The notes: generated by a model not told the origin, from the letters alone. A stretch of 20,923 bases of DNA from Rhizophagus sp. LPA8_4_AMF (GCA_021464525.1 JADRCO010001254.1:1-20923); one strand, 5' to 3'. Positions 1-10,027 are shown, counted from the first letter of the stretch. Program-made: numbers and translations.

Positions 1-660
1 TCAGTTTAAAGGTCAAAAAGTCATAGAAAAACCTTATATATTGAAATATTTAAGGAAACGAGGTATTTAATAAAATTAGTGTCATTTGAAAGTTCATACG
101 CGTTACTTTTAATGTATTGTAAAAAAAGTAAAAAAAGTTATATTTTGTTAATGTCTTTGTCCTGTTCGAACCAAATGAAGATAGGCTAATTTACGTAGTA
201 CAATTAAATGACCAGTGTAACTTCAGTTGTAACTTCCGTATGTCAGTATCCAATCTATTCGTTTTTAATTGTCGCACAAAAATGATCATCATTCCAATAT
301 CCCCCCAGTCCCCAAAAAATAACGGTTGAAATATTTTTGTCCACTTAAACCTATCATTTCGTCCAATAGACTTGTCATCTATTCTCTGAAGTTACAAAAA
401 AACACCCTCAAACACTTTTTTGGTGGTCGTATATGAAACTTAATACCGCTAGAGTATTTTAGTTCTGTTTCTTAACACCAGTGTGGAAACAAAGAAGTAA
501 ATTTAAATAAGTAAACAACGAGGATCATCTGCAACAATTTAGAAAGTAAGAAAGACTATTTGCTATTATTTTACTATTTTACTTTCCGTTTCTTTTGTTT
601 TTTTGTCAATATTAATACATAATTTACTTACTTTAGTTATTAAAAATAACTATATAGTTA
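1..660. other. AT-rich region without recognised gene
   Basis: No open frame with gene-like composition, splice structure or known motif was seen on either strand. It is AT-rich with T and A runs. It may hold upstream regulatory DNA of the kinase gene that follows. Confidence 0.5.
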
Positions 661-742
661 GTTGACTTTGGGACTGCGCCACATAGGAAAAACGAGGGGA
701 AAAAAGCGAAAAAGCCCGATATTTAAATGGTTTTTTTTTTAC

Positions 743-928
743 GGCGCAGCAGAAATTTTGTTCAGGGGCATGTATACTTGCCGCCCATATCTTAAAAAGG
801 AAATTACAACAATAGATGATCGGCAAGTGCATTGTTCCAATTTCCTTTTTTGGTAAATGGGCGGCAAGTATAGGGGCATTACTGCCAAATTTGCCAAATA
901 TGAACGTCAATAATGTATCTGCTGCGCC
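743..928. mobile_element. MITE-like hairpin element with 11-bp perfect terminal inverted repeats
   Basis: Three nested perfect inverted repeats share one centre. The outer arms are GGCGCAGCAGA (743-753) and its complement (918-928). The middle arms are TATACTTGCCGCCCAT (773-788) and its complement (857-872). The inner arms are AAAAAGGAAATT (794-805) and its complement (839-850). The whole can fold into one long stem, as expected of a non-autonomous DNA transposon. The flanks give only a possible AC/AC duplication, so the superfamily is open. The motif TGCGCCAC of the right end also occurs at 675-682, so the element may be larger or nested. Open frames across it on both strands reflect the palindrome and are not taken as genes. 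The right arm overlaps the possible first codons of the kinase gene. Confidence 0.72.
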
Positions 929-2466
929 ACCCTCAATTAATATGGTTAATAATTTTGAATTCATGATACTGTAGCAGCTGCATTTCGAAGAGTGTGATAC
1001 AAACGGGATAAAAATATTATTGGATGGCGAGGTATCACAGATAATTTATTATTATGATCCTCGAGAATTTGAGAATCTTTCTAAGACTATCGGCTTTGGA
1101 GGTTCTGCTTCGGTTTGCACTGCAAAATGGATGGGAACAACAACAACATATGCAATTAAAAGATTTCGCAATAGTTCTAGGGATGATATTATTAATGAGG
1201 TTTGATTTTGTATATGAGCATTGGTTTGATTTTGTTTATGAGCATTTTGTTTGTAGATAAAATCTCACGTTATTATTTTCTAGGTTTATTTAATGGGAAA
1301 AGTTAATTGTCACCCAAATATTATTAAAATATGTGGAGTTACGACACTTAAAGGTAAATATAATATTTTTTTATGTACAGTTACACAACTCAGTGACGCC
1401 ATCCTAGAACCTGCTAGTTGAAAAACTATCGTTATTGATATCCCCTTAACAATTATGACCATTACTGTATTACAGTAATATATTAGATGTTCAAATGAGA
1501 GTTACTGATAGTATCTGGTTCTCTGTCCACTATGTGTAAACACTTATAAGTACTGTATTCTTTTTTAGGCGAAGCAAATTATTCGCTCATCCTCGAATAT
1601 GCGGATAGTGGAACATTAGGAGAGTATTTAAGGGGAAACGCTGCAACTTTTAGATGGGAAGATCAATTAAAATTTGCAAATGATATCGCAAGTGCAGTTT
1701 TGTGTCTACATAGTCATCAAATTGTCCATGGTGATCTCGTAAGTTATTATAGAACATTATATTTGCATCCAATTTATGGTTTTTTTTAATAATTAATATA
1801 TTTTTTTATTTAGCATCCCAGCAATGTTTTAATACATCAACATTCGATAAAAATAGCAGATTTTGGACGTTCACGTTTACACGGATCGGTTATCGACAAA
1901 AAAGAAAAAGCATATGGTGTAATTCCTTACATGGATCCAAAAATTCTTAAAGATCATTCGTGTGATTTAACCAAAAAATCTGATATATATAGTCTAGGGG
2001 TATTATTCTGGAGATTAACAAGTCGTAAGTCGCCTTTTGATTTTGAAACAAAAAATAATGCCCCTTTCGAAATTATTAAAATCAAGTCGAAAATCCTTGA
2101 GGGTATGAGAGAAATACCTTCTCCAGGCACAAACCATAAATTCATTGCGCTGTATGAAAGTAAGTATGGATGGCATTATACTATGATTTTTTTATTGTAA
2201 TCTAATTTTAACTGTCGTTACTTGTTTCAATAGAGTGTTGGCAACATGAACCAAATGCAAGACCAAAAATTCGCCAAGTAATTTCAGAACTCGAAGAACT
2301 CAATAATAATGAACCTTTAGTTGTATCAGAAAATTTTAGTTTTAAAGAAATCAAAACAACAGAAAAATCAGAAACATCAAGAACATTAGAAATATCAGAA
2401 ACACCAGAAAACGATGAAGTTAACGTACCAAATTATGACTGTGACATAAACAAATATAAGTTATAG
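900..2466 (+). CDS. Five-exon protein kinase, TKL-like family
   Basis: Predicted cytoplasmic Ser/Thr or Tyr kinase. Exons: (975 or earlier)-1199, 1284-1353, 1569-1738, 1814-2159, 2234-2466. Each junction has GT..AG (donors GTTTGA, GTAAAT, GTAAGT, GTAAGT) and the reading phase is kept throughout. Motifs in order: glycine loop GFGGSASV, YAIKRF with the ATP lysine, NCHPNIIKICGV, LILEYADSGTLGEYL, catalytic loop HGDLHPSN (catalytic Asp present, the usual HRD Arg replaced by Gly), IADFGRSR, SDIYSLGVLFWRL, and WQHEPNARPKIRQV. The Glu/Ser/Thr-rich tail is short and carries no Sel1 repeats, which relatives often have. The start is unclear. No in-frame ATG lies between the TAG at 972-974 and the domain. 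An ATG at 900, inside the MITE arm, is in frame, and an intron at 915-974 would remove the TAG. Otherwise the 5' end is damaged. Confidence is high for the kinase and low for the first exon. Confidence 0.85.
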
Positions 2467-2491
2467 ACACTTAATTATGATGTATTTTTTT

Positions 2492-2526
2492 ATTCGTATT
2501 ATTCGTATTATTCGTATTATTCGTAG
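2492..2526. repeat. 9-bp microsatellite (ATTCGTATT), about four copies
   Basis: Tandem units ATTCGTATT run from 2492, with the last copy incomplete. It lies in the presumed 3' UTR of the kinase gene, 26 bp after its stop codon. Confidence 0.8.
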
Positions 2527-2547
2527 ATAACATGTCTTTATAGTTGA

Positions 2548-2553
2548 ATAAAT
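2548..2553 (+). terminator. Candidate polyadenylation signal AATAAA
   Basis: AATAAA occurs 82 bp after the kinase stop codon, at a normal distance for a fungal 3' end. In AT-rich DNA the hexamer is common, so this is positional support only. Confidence 0.35.
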
Positions 2554-2559
2554 TATAGA

Positions 2560-3479
2560 TTTATTTTCGTGGTTATCGTAAATATATCGTACAGTACAAT
2601 GAAACAATGAGTAAAATAAAAATTCATTATAATAGCATTTGTTGGTCCTTTATTAATTATATTGGTCTGTCACCAGATTATCATACTCTTAAGTTAATGA
2701 AATTTCAGTAGGTAACACTAGCCAATTAGGATTGATGTCATCGGTGTTATTTTCGTTTACCTTTAGTGTTCTTTTTGTTTAAATTCTTGATGACATATAT
2801 CCCGAACATGGAGACATGTGATCACACCATTTTATCAATACTATATCTATTAGTTTACCATCACATGTATATTTTCAACTTTACTTCTTAAAATCATTTT
2901 GAATCAAAAGAATGCAAACCCGAAGAAATCTACCTGATCATACAGTAAAAAAATCGTACGTTAAAAATAACATTTCAGAAGAAAAATATTTCTCATTATG
3001 TTTAATAAAGGAGAGGTGTGAACTGACTTATATTTTTGCGTAGAAGTTGACTGTAGACTTTAATTTCAACATGCTTGTTTTTAAATTTTGAATTATTCTT
3101 TAGCTAACATGTATTGATTCATAATTTTTAATGGTATCATTTACACCTTCAGTTTTTTGGCTTAAATAAGAGCTTTACGAAACAAAGTTCACGACTTTGA
3201 CGAACTTCTCCTCTATCAGCGGAAATTTAATTCCCATTTGACTTTAGAATTTCTTTCAATTGACGGTGAGTCTTTATTGCTTTAAAGTTTAATCTTAGCT
3301 ATTATACTGGCCAAATTGGCTCCTATGAACATAATTATGCAAGCGCAATAGTAGAAATGAATCTGGTACCTTTTTGTCCATCAATTCTTTTACCAACCGT
3401 ATCTCCGCTAAGACAACAGTGTTTTCTAGAATATAATTTTGTTTAATATCTTTATTTCATCATAATTAATATCATGATG
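2560..3479. other. Intergenic region, no gene recognised
   Basis: All frames are short and interrupted. The 3' remains of the decayed P-loop gene on the minus strand may extend into 3200-3480, but no motif could be identified there. Confidence 0.4.
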
Positions 3480-4560
3480 TATGAGTATTGGATCCGTTGG
3501 TCGAAATTTATTCTCTCTTGTTGCAATTGTCATAATTATTGAGCCTTCACGACTTTTATTGATTGATGATAACATTTCTGATGCAAACGATAAGTACTTT
3601 GTTTTCTTGATAACTTAATTAGTTAAGTGATACCGCTTTTATCACCAGGTGGCATATCATTGATTTCATCGGTTAAGGTAAGTGTTTCTTTCCTGTACCT
3701 CATGTTGAAATTTTGTAATTGAATGGTTGGAAAAAGCCAATAAACAACATAATTTTTATTGTTACTTTGATAACAGACTCCAATTTTTTTCATTCACTAG
3801 CATAGGACCCTTGAGTATTTGCACAACAGGATGAACAGATGATGTCTTTCCAATTCCGGGAGTTCCAGTAATCAACAATGTAGCTATTCATTCTTTACTC
3901 ACTCGCTTTCTATATCCTACACGAGATTTTGATCCCCATGATAGCAACAGTTTCGGCAACAGTTTCGGCAAGTGAAGCGACTGCAGTAATTGCACAAGAA
4001 ATTTCGTAATAGGAGCTTTGGATTAGAGGCTTGGGTTGAGATTTATTTATAGCGGTATAAGACTTCATGAAAGAAGTTCTAATCAACTATAAAAATTGAT
4101 TCGCATTTAAGTAGAAATTCCAAGTCACTAAACATTTTCCATTCTCCTTGGTCCGACAACAACACATGAACTATGGCTGTAAGGTAACATGATCCTCGTG
4201 GCGATTTGATGGGATCTTAAGCTTCCTACACGGGTCCAAGATAGATCGCCAGTAAAGCACGTTCGAGATATTTCAATCAGGCGAGTCATTTTATAGGAAT
4301 AGTACGGATCGCCGTCGAACTATCTTGAGCTTCATGATACTCGCTAGTCTTTCTCCGATACCTTTTTCGTCGTCGTCATCATCAATCTTTATTTTTTAGT
4401 TATTGCTTTTGATGTTGTTTCGGTAGTGTTTCCCGAACGCCTACGAGTAGTAAATTCCGGAATTTTCTGAAATGTTTCAATTATCAATTCCCATTGGATA
4501 AATAATAGATTTTGTTGGATCAGAGCGCTGTTCTTTCTTAAATATTAATATTTGTTCGTC
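3480..4560 (-). pseudogene. Decayed P-loop NTPase, possibly Crinkler/RHS-like
   Basis: Read on the minus strand, 3800-3900 encodes a clear Walker A motif within LLITGTPGIGKTSS, where GxxGxGKT would bind ATP phosphates. Further downstream, around 3630-3660, comes NDMPPGDKSGIT. In several Crinkler/RHS NTPases a similar Pro-Gly-Asp stretch follows a DDM-like Walker B strand. That match is from memory. Upstream, 4200-4560 holds Lys/Arg/Thr-rich fragments in changing frames, an Asp run followed by EKGIGERLASI, and the open piece MTRLIEISRTCFTG. Many stops and frame changes separate these parts, so no product is expected. Local GC is higher than in the surrounding DNA. It could instead be another AAA/STAND-type NTPase. 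The family name is tentative; the Walker A motif is solid. Confidence 0.5.
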
Positions 4561-4990
4561 TCCAACTTTGGCCTTTTTTCAATTAAGTCGTGTGTGGTAT
4601 AGAAGAGATTTTGAAGCAGAATAAAAATTTGGAGGCATTGCGATCACTGAATTCGTGGTTTGAATCATGGCTGAATTAAAATTTATTACTATAAATAAGA
4701 ATTTTTTATATTAATAATTCATAAATAAGAAACCTTTGGTTAAAATTAACATACATACTGTACATAAGATTCTTTTTCGCGTTTTGAAAATACTTTTTCA
4801 TAATTTAAGAAGCTGAAAAACTGAAAAGGCCTCAATATCTTCACGCCACTAAACAACCAATTTAGCTTGAACAAAAGCGCCAGCTACTAGTTACGGCACG
4901 AAATTTATGGAACTATGAATTTTACATGAGGGGACCTCGTGATGGCACAAGTGGGTGATCTTTTTTCTGAATCATTAATCCAGTGTTCCA
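4561..4990. other. Intergenic region, no gene recognised
   Basis: Short interrupted frames only. A 30-codon basic stretch on the minus strand near 4490-4590 may be the N-terminal remnant of the decayed P-loop gene. Confidence 0.4.
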
Positions 4991-4993
4991 GTT

Positions 4994-5002
4994 TATAAAA
5001 TA
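4994..5002 (+). promoter_or_regulatory. TATA box (TATAAAATA)
   Basis: TATAAAATA lies 50 bp before an ATG that opens a typical secretory signal sequence. Position and sequence fit a eukaryotic core promoter. Confidence 0.5.
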
Positions 5003-5043
5003 GAGTATCATTCGCGAAGCCTACTATTTAATTTGACGAGAAT

Positions 5044-5130
5044 ATGAAAATGTTCTATATTATTTATGGATTATTTTGCACTGCTCTATTTGCATTTATC
5101 AATTTTGATTGTTCGTCGGGAAATCGTGGT
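5044..5130 (+). CDS. First exon of a putative secreted protein (signal peptide)
   Basis: This 29-codon exon starts with ATG 50 bp after a TATA box. It encodes MKMFYIIYG, a hydrophobic core LFCTALFAFINF and a small-residue end DCSSGNRG, as in a cleaved signal peptide. It stops exactly before GTAAGTGT, a good 5' splice site in phase 0; without splicing the frame ends at TAA two codons later. The next exon is uncertain. Acceptors ending near 5330 (adds about 7 codons) or 5380 (adds about 9) would both give very short secreted peptides of about 36-39 aa. Exon 2 may also have been lost. The mature product is unknown. Confidence 0.42.
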
Positions 5131-5171
5131 GTAAGTGTGTAACCATCACTCGGCCCATTTAATAGGCTTTT

Positions 5172-5190
5172 TGATCACAACATGTGATCA
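5172..5190. repeat. 8-bp palindrome with 3-bp loop
   Basis: TGATCACA, loop ACA, TGTGATCA. It is a perfect short hairpin shortly after the signal-peptide exon, inside its presumed intron. No function is known. Confidence 0.5.
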
Positions 5191-5370
5191 GAATCAAAAT
5201 TGAGCTTGTCGATCTTGATTTTGTATTTTTTTTTTTCAAAAATTAATAAATATTTTTAATTTTTTCATATTTTTCTTAAACAACCTACAAAAAAAAATTA
5301 ATTTTTATAATTTGCCTCAATGATATATCAGCAAGATATTGAAAAAATATTATAGTCACATTTTATTAAA

Positions 5371-5517
5371 TCAAGCCAGGTCTGTAAGAACTTTTCTGGG
5401 CAAATTTAAGCGTGAAGTTTTAGTTAAACGCGTAATTATTTTCTTCTTTGGAGGTCCACAAGAGTCAGTATTAGTACGTTTAGTAGAAGTTTTTCCGCTA
5501 ACTTGTACTTGATTCAT
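5371..5517 (-). CDS. Small basic ORF, 48 aa, function unknown
   Basis: ATG at 5517, stop at 5371. The peptide is rich in Lys, Arg, Thr and Ser, with a nuclear-signal-like PPKKKIITRLTK near its middle. The frame stays open for about 15 codons upstream of the ATG, including KKRKI, so it may be a fragment of a longer basic protein. It lies on the strand opposite the signal-peptide exon, within that gene's possible intron. No family is recognised, and a chance ORF is possible. Confidence 0.22.
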   Translation of the reverse strand: MNQVQVSGKTSTKRTNTDSCGPPKKKIITRLTKTSRLNLPRKVLTDLA

Positions 5518-5735
5518 AATTTTTCTTTTTTTAGTTTCGTTCAAAGGCGCGTTTTTAATTTTCGATCAAAAAAATTCTACTTCGTGAAAATCGGGTCACT
5601 GATCAAGTTACACAATCCTGTTAGCCAATAATCATCAACTCAAAACCCGATCAAAATCCGAACGATCAAAATTGAACAGGCCTATTGTTCATTGTCAAAA
5701 TTTTGCATCCCATTAACTAGCGCTAAAGCAATTTA

Positions 5736-6533
5736 CTAATTATTGAAACTACCCCTGTTTTTCCTTTTTTGATATGCATCACTTGGAATCACTTCCTCCT
5801 CTAAAATTTCTTTCCCTCTGCTCGTTATGCATTTCTTGAGCTGTATATTTTTCACTTTTTCCAATACCTCTTCCTTTTTACCAAATTTCTGCTTTTCTTT
5901 TACAAAATCCAATGTACGAGCCGAAACTTTGCCTTGAATCCAATAGTTTCGGTATTTGACATACCTTATTTAGAAAAAAAAAAAATAAAATAATTTACCT
6001 GTATTTATTTTTGGTGTTCCATTGTTCAATTTATTCTTATAAAACTTCTGCTAATACAACTCTATTTCACTTACAGTATATCCATATCATTTTCAAACTC
6101 CGATTTCTCCTTCAATTCTTCAATAGGAAGAGATTTCTAATTCAAAAAAAAAATAATTAATTAATTAATAAATTAAAATCATGCGAAAGTGTCAATTTTA
6201 GATCAATTTTTACATACTGATTTATGAGGAAACGGGATGTTCTAATTGGAAGTTGGAATTTGAAACTTGTGGATAAGCATAAGCTTTTCAACAGAATTTT
6301 TTTCTCAAATTGTGCTATTTTAGCTGGCTCAAAATTTTCCGTATCCAATATTGCGACTTTGAATAAACCTGTTGGAGGTACTGATTTTCTTTTTCGTCTG
6401 ATTCTATTATAGTAATTGCTTTATTAATACTGTATACTTTTATAATTTTATTCTCACATATACTCTCTTTCTTTTTGGTTTCAAATGTTACTGAAGCGCT
6501 ACAAGTGTCTTGAATAGTATTTTCTATATCCAT
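5736..6533 (-). CDS. Four-exon gene for a 175-aa Lys/Glu-rich protein of unknown function
   Basis: Exons on the minus strand: 6533-6464, 6380-6214, 6136-6075, 5964-5736. Introns are 83, 77 and 110 bp with donors GTATAT, GTAAAA, GTAAGT and acceptors CAG, TAG, AAG; the second and third have T-rich tracts. The phases (1, 0, 2) join to one open frame of 528 nt ending in TAG, which is good evidence for a real gene. The protein begins MDIENTIQD. The middle has a hydrophilic part with FEPAKIAQFEKK, then KSLPIEELKEKSEF. The last exon encodes YRNYWIQGKVSARTLDFV and a long charged helix (KFGKKEEVLEKVKN). No signal peptide or membrane segment is seen. I do not recognise the family. It lies directly downstream of a decayed ORF on the same strand and could be that element's 3' part or a separate gene. 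The start is the weakest point. Confidence 0.5.
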
Positions 6534-6740
6534 ACGAACATGAACGATTTATTTCATGGGAGTTCTGTAATCAATGATTTAATAAATAATAGTAATTTGA
6601 AGAATCAATATGCACTTGGGCATGATTGGTGAGTATCAATAGAAGTCAGCTTCTCCTGCTTCTAAAAAGACCCATTTTTTACCGTGATATTGTAACATTC
6701 ATTCCAATGTCTTAGAATTAGGTTTGCATTCGATTCAATA

Positions 6741-8240
6741 TCAGAAAGAAAAGTAATCCAATCTGGTTTTCTTCAAGTTAGTCCTGTCCGTCCAGCACGT
6801 GACGATATACAAGCCAGCTGACAAATGATCATATGACTCAGATTTTGTGTAATGCACAAGAATGAATGTTTCTATTGCGACACAATCTTTCATTACATTT
6901 GCCAAATGCAAAATGCTATTATACGCTGTTGTACCACCAGAATTACCATCAAATATAATTCCTCCCAAGGTATCGTTTTGACTTTTCTCCTTGACCTATT
7001 AGTTGATTTTTTTAAAAGAAAAATTATCGGAAATTAAAATTTTACATAAATACTATTTTCATTTACAAAATTACAATATTACCTGGATATGAAGGACTTT
7101 AAATAAGTTTGATGGTTCATCAAATGTCTCATAGTCATATATATTACATATTGAGCGCAAACCACCAAGATTCTCATGACAAATATATTTATTGCTTTGA
7201 AGATCGTATAGAAGTTTCGTTTACTCCATAGTCCAGTATGGGATACTTTTTTCTCACAGTACCTGTTTGTGTTTTTGAGATAATGAACTGGTACTTATGT
7301 AGCATCAGACTTGTATGAACTCGTTTATCAAGAAATATTAATTAAATTTTCTTTTTTTTTTCTTGTCATAGTTTGTCTTTAGTAACAGTTGGTTTCTGTA
7401 TTTGAGATGCACCTGGTCCATTAATTCGTTCATGCTAGAGAGCTCTTGATATTGTATTTGCAGGAACCTGTAAGATTATATTTATATTTCAGTTCAATGA
7501 CTTTAATGGCAAATATTAATTTTTGTATCATACTAACCCTTAGTTTGATTTGAGATCTTTATAGGTAAGTTCTATAGCAGTAATAGAAAGAATTCACATT
7601 AGACCATTTGGACCTTTATTTGCATGTTTCAATGCATCACGAAATGCTTGCCAAAATATATGTGATTTTCTGGGTAACATAAGGGAATTCAGATTCATAA
7701 AGTATTGTCTTCTTGCACATCAGATGCTTTCGTCCAAAATTCAATACTTAGTACTTAATAATGATGATGGACAATAGCAAAAATAGAAAATTACCAAAAA
7801 TCTATATAGTTAGATATTTAGAGCATGTGCAAAAATATAGATCGAATCTAATGTTTCTGTATACTTGTCTTAAAAAGGCCAAATAGAAGAATTCAATCTA
7901 AAAAATAAAATCAATTTCGCGTAATCAATAATATATTGTTATTTGGTAAATAATAAAAATAATAAAATATTAATACATCACTTTCCATTAACCTTAAGCT
8001 TTTTTTTGTATAATTGCAACCTTAAATTTTTCTTTTTTGAAAGGTGTGATATTACTATATTAGCAAGTCCTGCATTTCAAACAAATATACAACGTCATTC
8101 TCGATCACTAATTTCATAATTTGGTAGGTATAAATTTGAAATAGCTTCCCGTATTTCTAAAATATCACACTTTTGATTCAACCATTTGTCAAATAAATTA
8201 TGCCACTTAATCTCATGGGAAGTTCATATTTTCTAATACT
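6741..8240 (-). pseudogene. Decayed multi-exon ORF of an unnamed repetitive family
   Basis: A series of minus-strand fragments lies in one order. About 8210-8060: HNLFDKWLNQKCDILEIREA, then stops. About 7760-7545: FWTKASDVQEDNTL, then FWQAFRDALKHANKGPNGLM, a TGA, and ILSITAIELTYKDLKSN. About 7470-7370: after a TTACAG acceptor, PANTISRAL, TAG, HERINGPGASQIQKPTVTKD. About 7300-7085: SHTGLWSKR, frame change, then HENLGGLRSICNIYDYETFD, ending at a GTAATA donor. 6998-6741: after a TAATAG acceptor, GGIIFDGNSGGTTAYNSI through DHLSAGLYIVTCW to a stop. Splice sites survive but there are several nonsense and frame changes, so it is not functional. From memory, similar ORFs are common in Rhizophagus genomes and may be transposon-derived, but no catalytic motif was identified. 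Calling it a transposase would be a guess. Confidence 0.5.
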
Positions 8241-9125
8241 CCTTCAAAAAGTTTTGATCTAATATTAATGGTGAAAAAGAGAGGACAAAATGATATGAAA
8301 TTAAGATATTGTTGTCGACAATTAAAGACGACGAAGATCGAATTAATAAATTTGAAAAAGAAATGTGAACTTAGAAAGAGATGAAAGAATTTGTACTTGC
8401 TGGATGAAAAATTTGCGTGTATTATTTTCTAATCCAAAAAAGACTTCCAAGATAATTTTTACAGGATCGATAGCACAATAGCACTATTAAAATCATTATC
8501 ATAGTGATTAATAAATATATGAATTCCCATATCAAATTCCATCTATTAACAAAAGTCGATATACTATCGAAATTGTTTTTCCTTTCTCAACACAATTATA
8601 CTCAGTTTCCTAAGACATAAAATATGGTCATTAAACAATTGCTGTATATATTTGAATTGCCAAAATCCATAACTTGCGGATCAGAAATTGAACGAAAATT
8701 TTTCATTAATTAATATTAATGGCGTCTGTGACGACTCCACTCCTGATCGCTTTTCTTCCTACAGTAGTTACGCGTAAGAATTTTTTCATAGATCGACATA
8801 AAGAGTGTGTCGTGAATTAGCACGTGATTCGTATTATATATTTATTATGAGATTTTCAAATTTTTGATTATGCTGTATTTAAGTTTTTAACACTAATTTT
8901 TGAATGTGATGATTCCTCGACACCATATTCTTTTTTGATTAAATTATTAAATTATAAATATTCTTTGATCAGTTTTAACATGTGTACGAAAACCGTTTAA
9001 TTATGCAGCAAACAATACAGGAACTTTTAGGAGTCAAAATCATTTTATTATCGGCTTGGAACTTTTATTTTAAAATTTAATATTATCAAGTACGGTATAT
9101 AATGAAGTAAAACAAATTATTAACG
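8241..9125. other. Region with only tiny ORFs
   Basis: Two small open frames stand out. One is a 38-aa basic, helix-like ORF at 8268-8384 (+, starts MVKKRGQND, ends KKKCELRKR). The other is a 34-aa ORF at 8602-8706 (-, starts MKNFRSISDPQVMDFG). Either may be a remnant of the neighbouring decayed family. There are no splice sites or promoters to support them as genes. Confidence 0.3.
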
Positions 9126-9160
9126 CTAAAAAAAAGAAAAGATTATTAAACAAAATTAAC

Positions 9161-9365
9161 CTGTATTAATTTTTGATATAAAAACTGAGAGCGTAATTGC
9201 CTGCCCAAGTTCAAGATTAACTCTTAATAAATCTTCTTTATTAAGATGTTAAAAGTTAGGACCAGAGCTTTTAGATCTTTTCAAAATTTCTAAGTCTTCA
9301 TGATCAAGTTGTAAAGTTGTAAATTATCTAAATAAAATAGTAACTCGTTTGTAGCAAAATTGTGG
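9161..9365 (-). pseudogene. SAM-like domain fragment, broken
   Basis: Minus-strand pieces read NELLFYLDNLQL, then LQLDHEDLEILKRSKSSG, then HLNKEDLLRVNLELGQA and LSVFISKIN. The order (helix, DLEIL, short loop, KEDLL.V.LELG.A, FI..I) matches the five-helix SAM domain used for protein-protein contacts. An 8-bp direct duplication (GTTGTAAA at 9308-9315 and 9316-9323 on the plus strand) shifts the frame, and a TAA interrupts the middle. The fragment ends at a possible GT donor at 9160. In this group SAM domains often precede kinase or other signalling domains, but none follows here. The fold call rests on pattern only. Confidence 0.42.
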
Positions 9366-9818
9366 AAAATTTCCTTTAAACAAAGATCCATAGTGTCTTA
9401 CAACGAGCTAAACGCATGAAGCCATTTCAAAAGTGACTCGTAAAGCGATTGGGATATAACAGTTTCGTTCTAAGCTCATTATAATTATTATAATTAAAAT
9501 TTTATTAGTAAATCATCATCTAATTATTCGTTGAAAAATTTTTGAGATGTATTTTCCATTTTAAATGATTTTTTTACTTGGTTCCTATTATTTTGTACAG
9601 TATTTTGAATATTTTGAATATTTTGTAAAATTTCGAGACAATTAAATTGATATGTAATATGCTAGTTCGAAACAAAGTGATTTATGAATATTTCATAAGA
9701 CGATTAAAGGCCCTGTCGTTATATTTTAAAAAGAATATTGAATTAAGTAAAAAAGTACCAAATCAAATAAAATATGACTTTAAAATTTTAATACTGTATA
9801 ATCAAAGTTATTCATAAA
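9366..9818. other. AT-rich region, no gene recognised
   Basis: No coding signal is seen. A short imperfect tandem run of TTTTGAATA lies near 9600-9625. Confidence 0.4.
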
Positions 9819-9962
9819 ATGTCCGTCGAAAACACCTTCGAAATAGTTCAATTTCTTCTAAAAGTGTCAAAAACAATGGACATCAAAGTGCGTAAAATTA
9901 AAAACGTATTTTGTCGTATATGTAAATTTGTTGAAATGAAAGTACTTTTAAATTCTGCTTAA
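9819..9962 (+). CDS. Small ORF, 47 aa, unsupported hypothetical
   Basis: ATG to TAA, starting MSVENTFEIVQFLLKVSK and containing a CRIC Cys pair. It is basic and amphipathic. No signal peptide, homology or splice sites are seen. It is listed because it is the only ATG-started frame of this size in the gap, and it may be chance. Confidence 0.15.
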   Translation: MSVENTFEIVQFLLKVSKTMDIKVRKIKNVFCRICKFVEMKVLLNSA

Positions 9963-10027
9963 AAAAAAGATTATTAAAATTTATCCGTTTAAAATGAAGT
10001 TTCGAATTTCTCGTTGGATTAAAGCTA

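Noticed and set aside
650-964. 104-codon minus-strand ORF and 64-codon plus-strand ORF over the hairpin element
   Set aside because: Both are by-products of the palindromic MITE; no splice sites or motifs, and the plus one starts and ends at element boundaries.
1954-2145. Minus-strand 63-codon ORF
   Set aside because: Lies exactly opposite the kinase exon 4, whose coding sense is certain.
5161-5690. Weak terminal repeat AATAGGC ... GCCTATT around the small basic ORF
   Set aside because: Only about 7 bp match well and there is no target duplication, so an element could not be supported.
6852-7037. Plus-strand 61-codon Cys-containing ORF
   Set aside because: Antisense shadow of the better-supported decayed family on the minus strand, which has a splice acceptor there.
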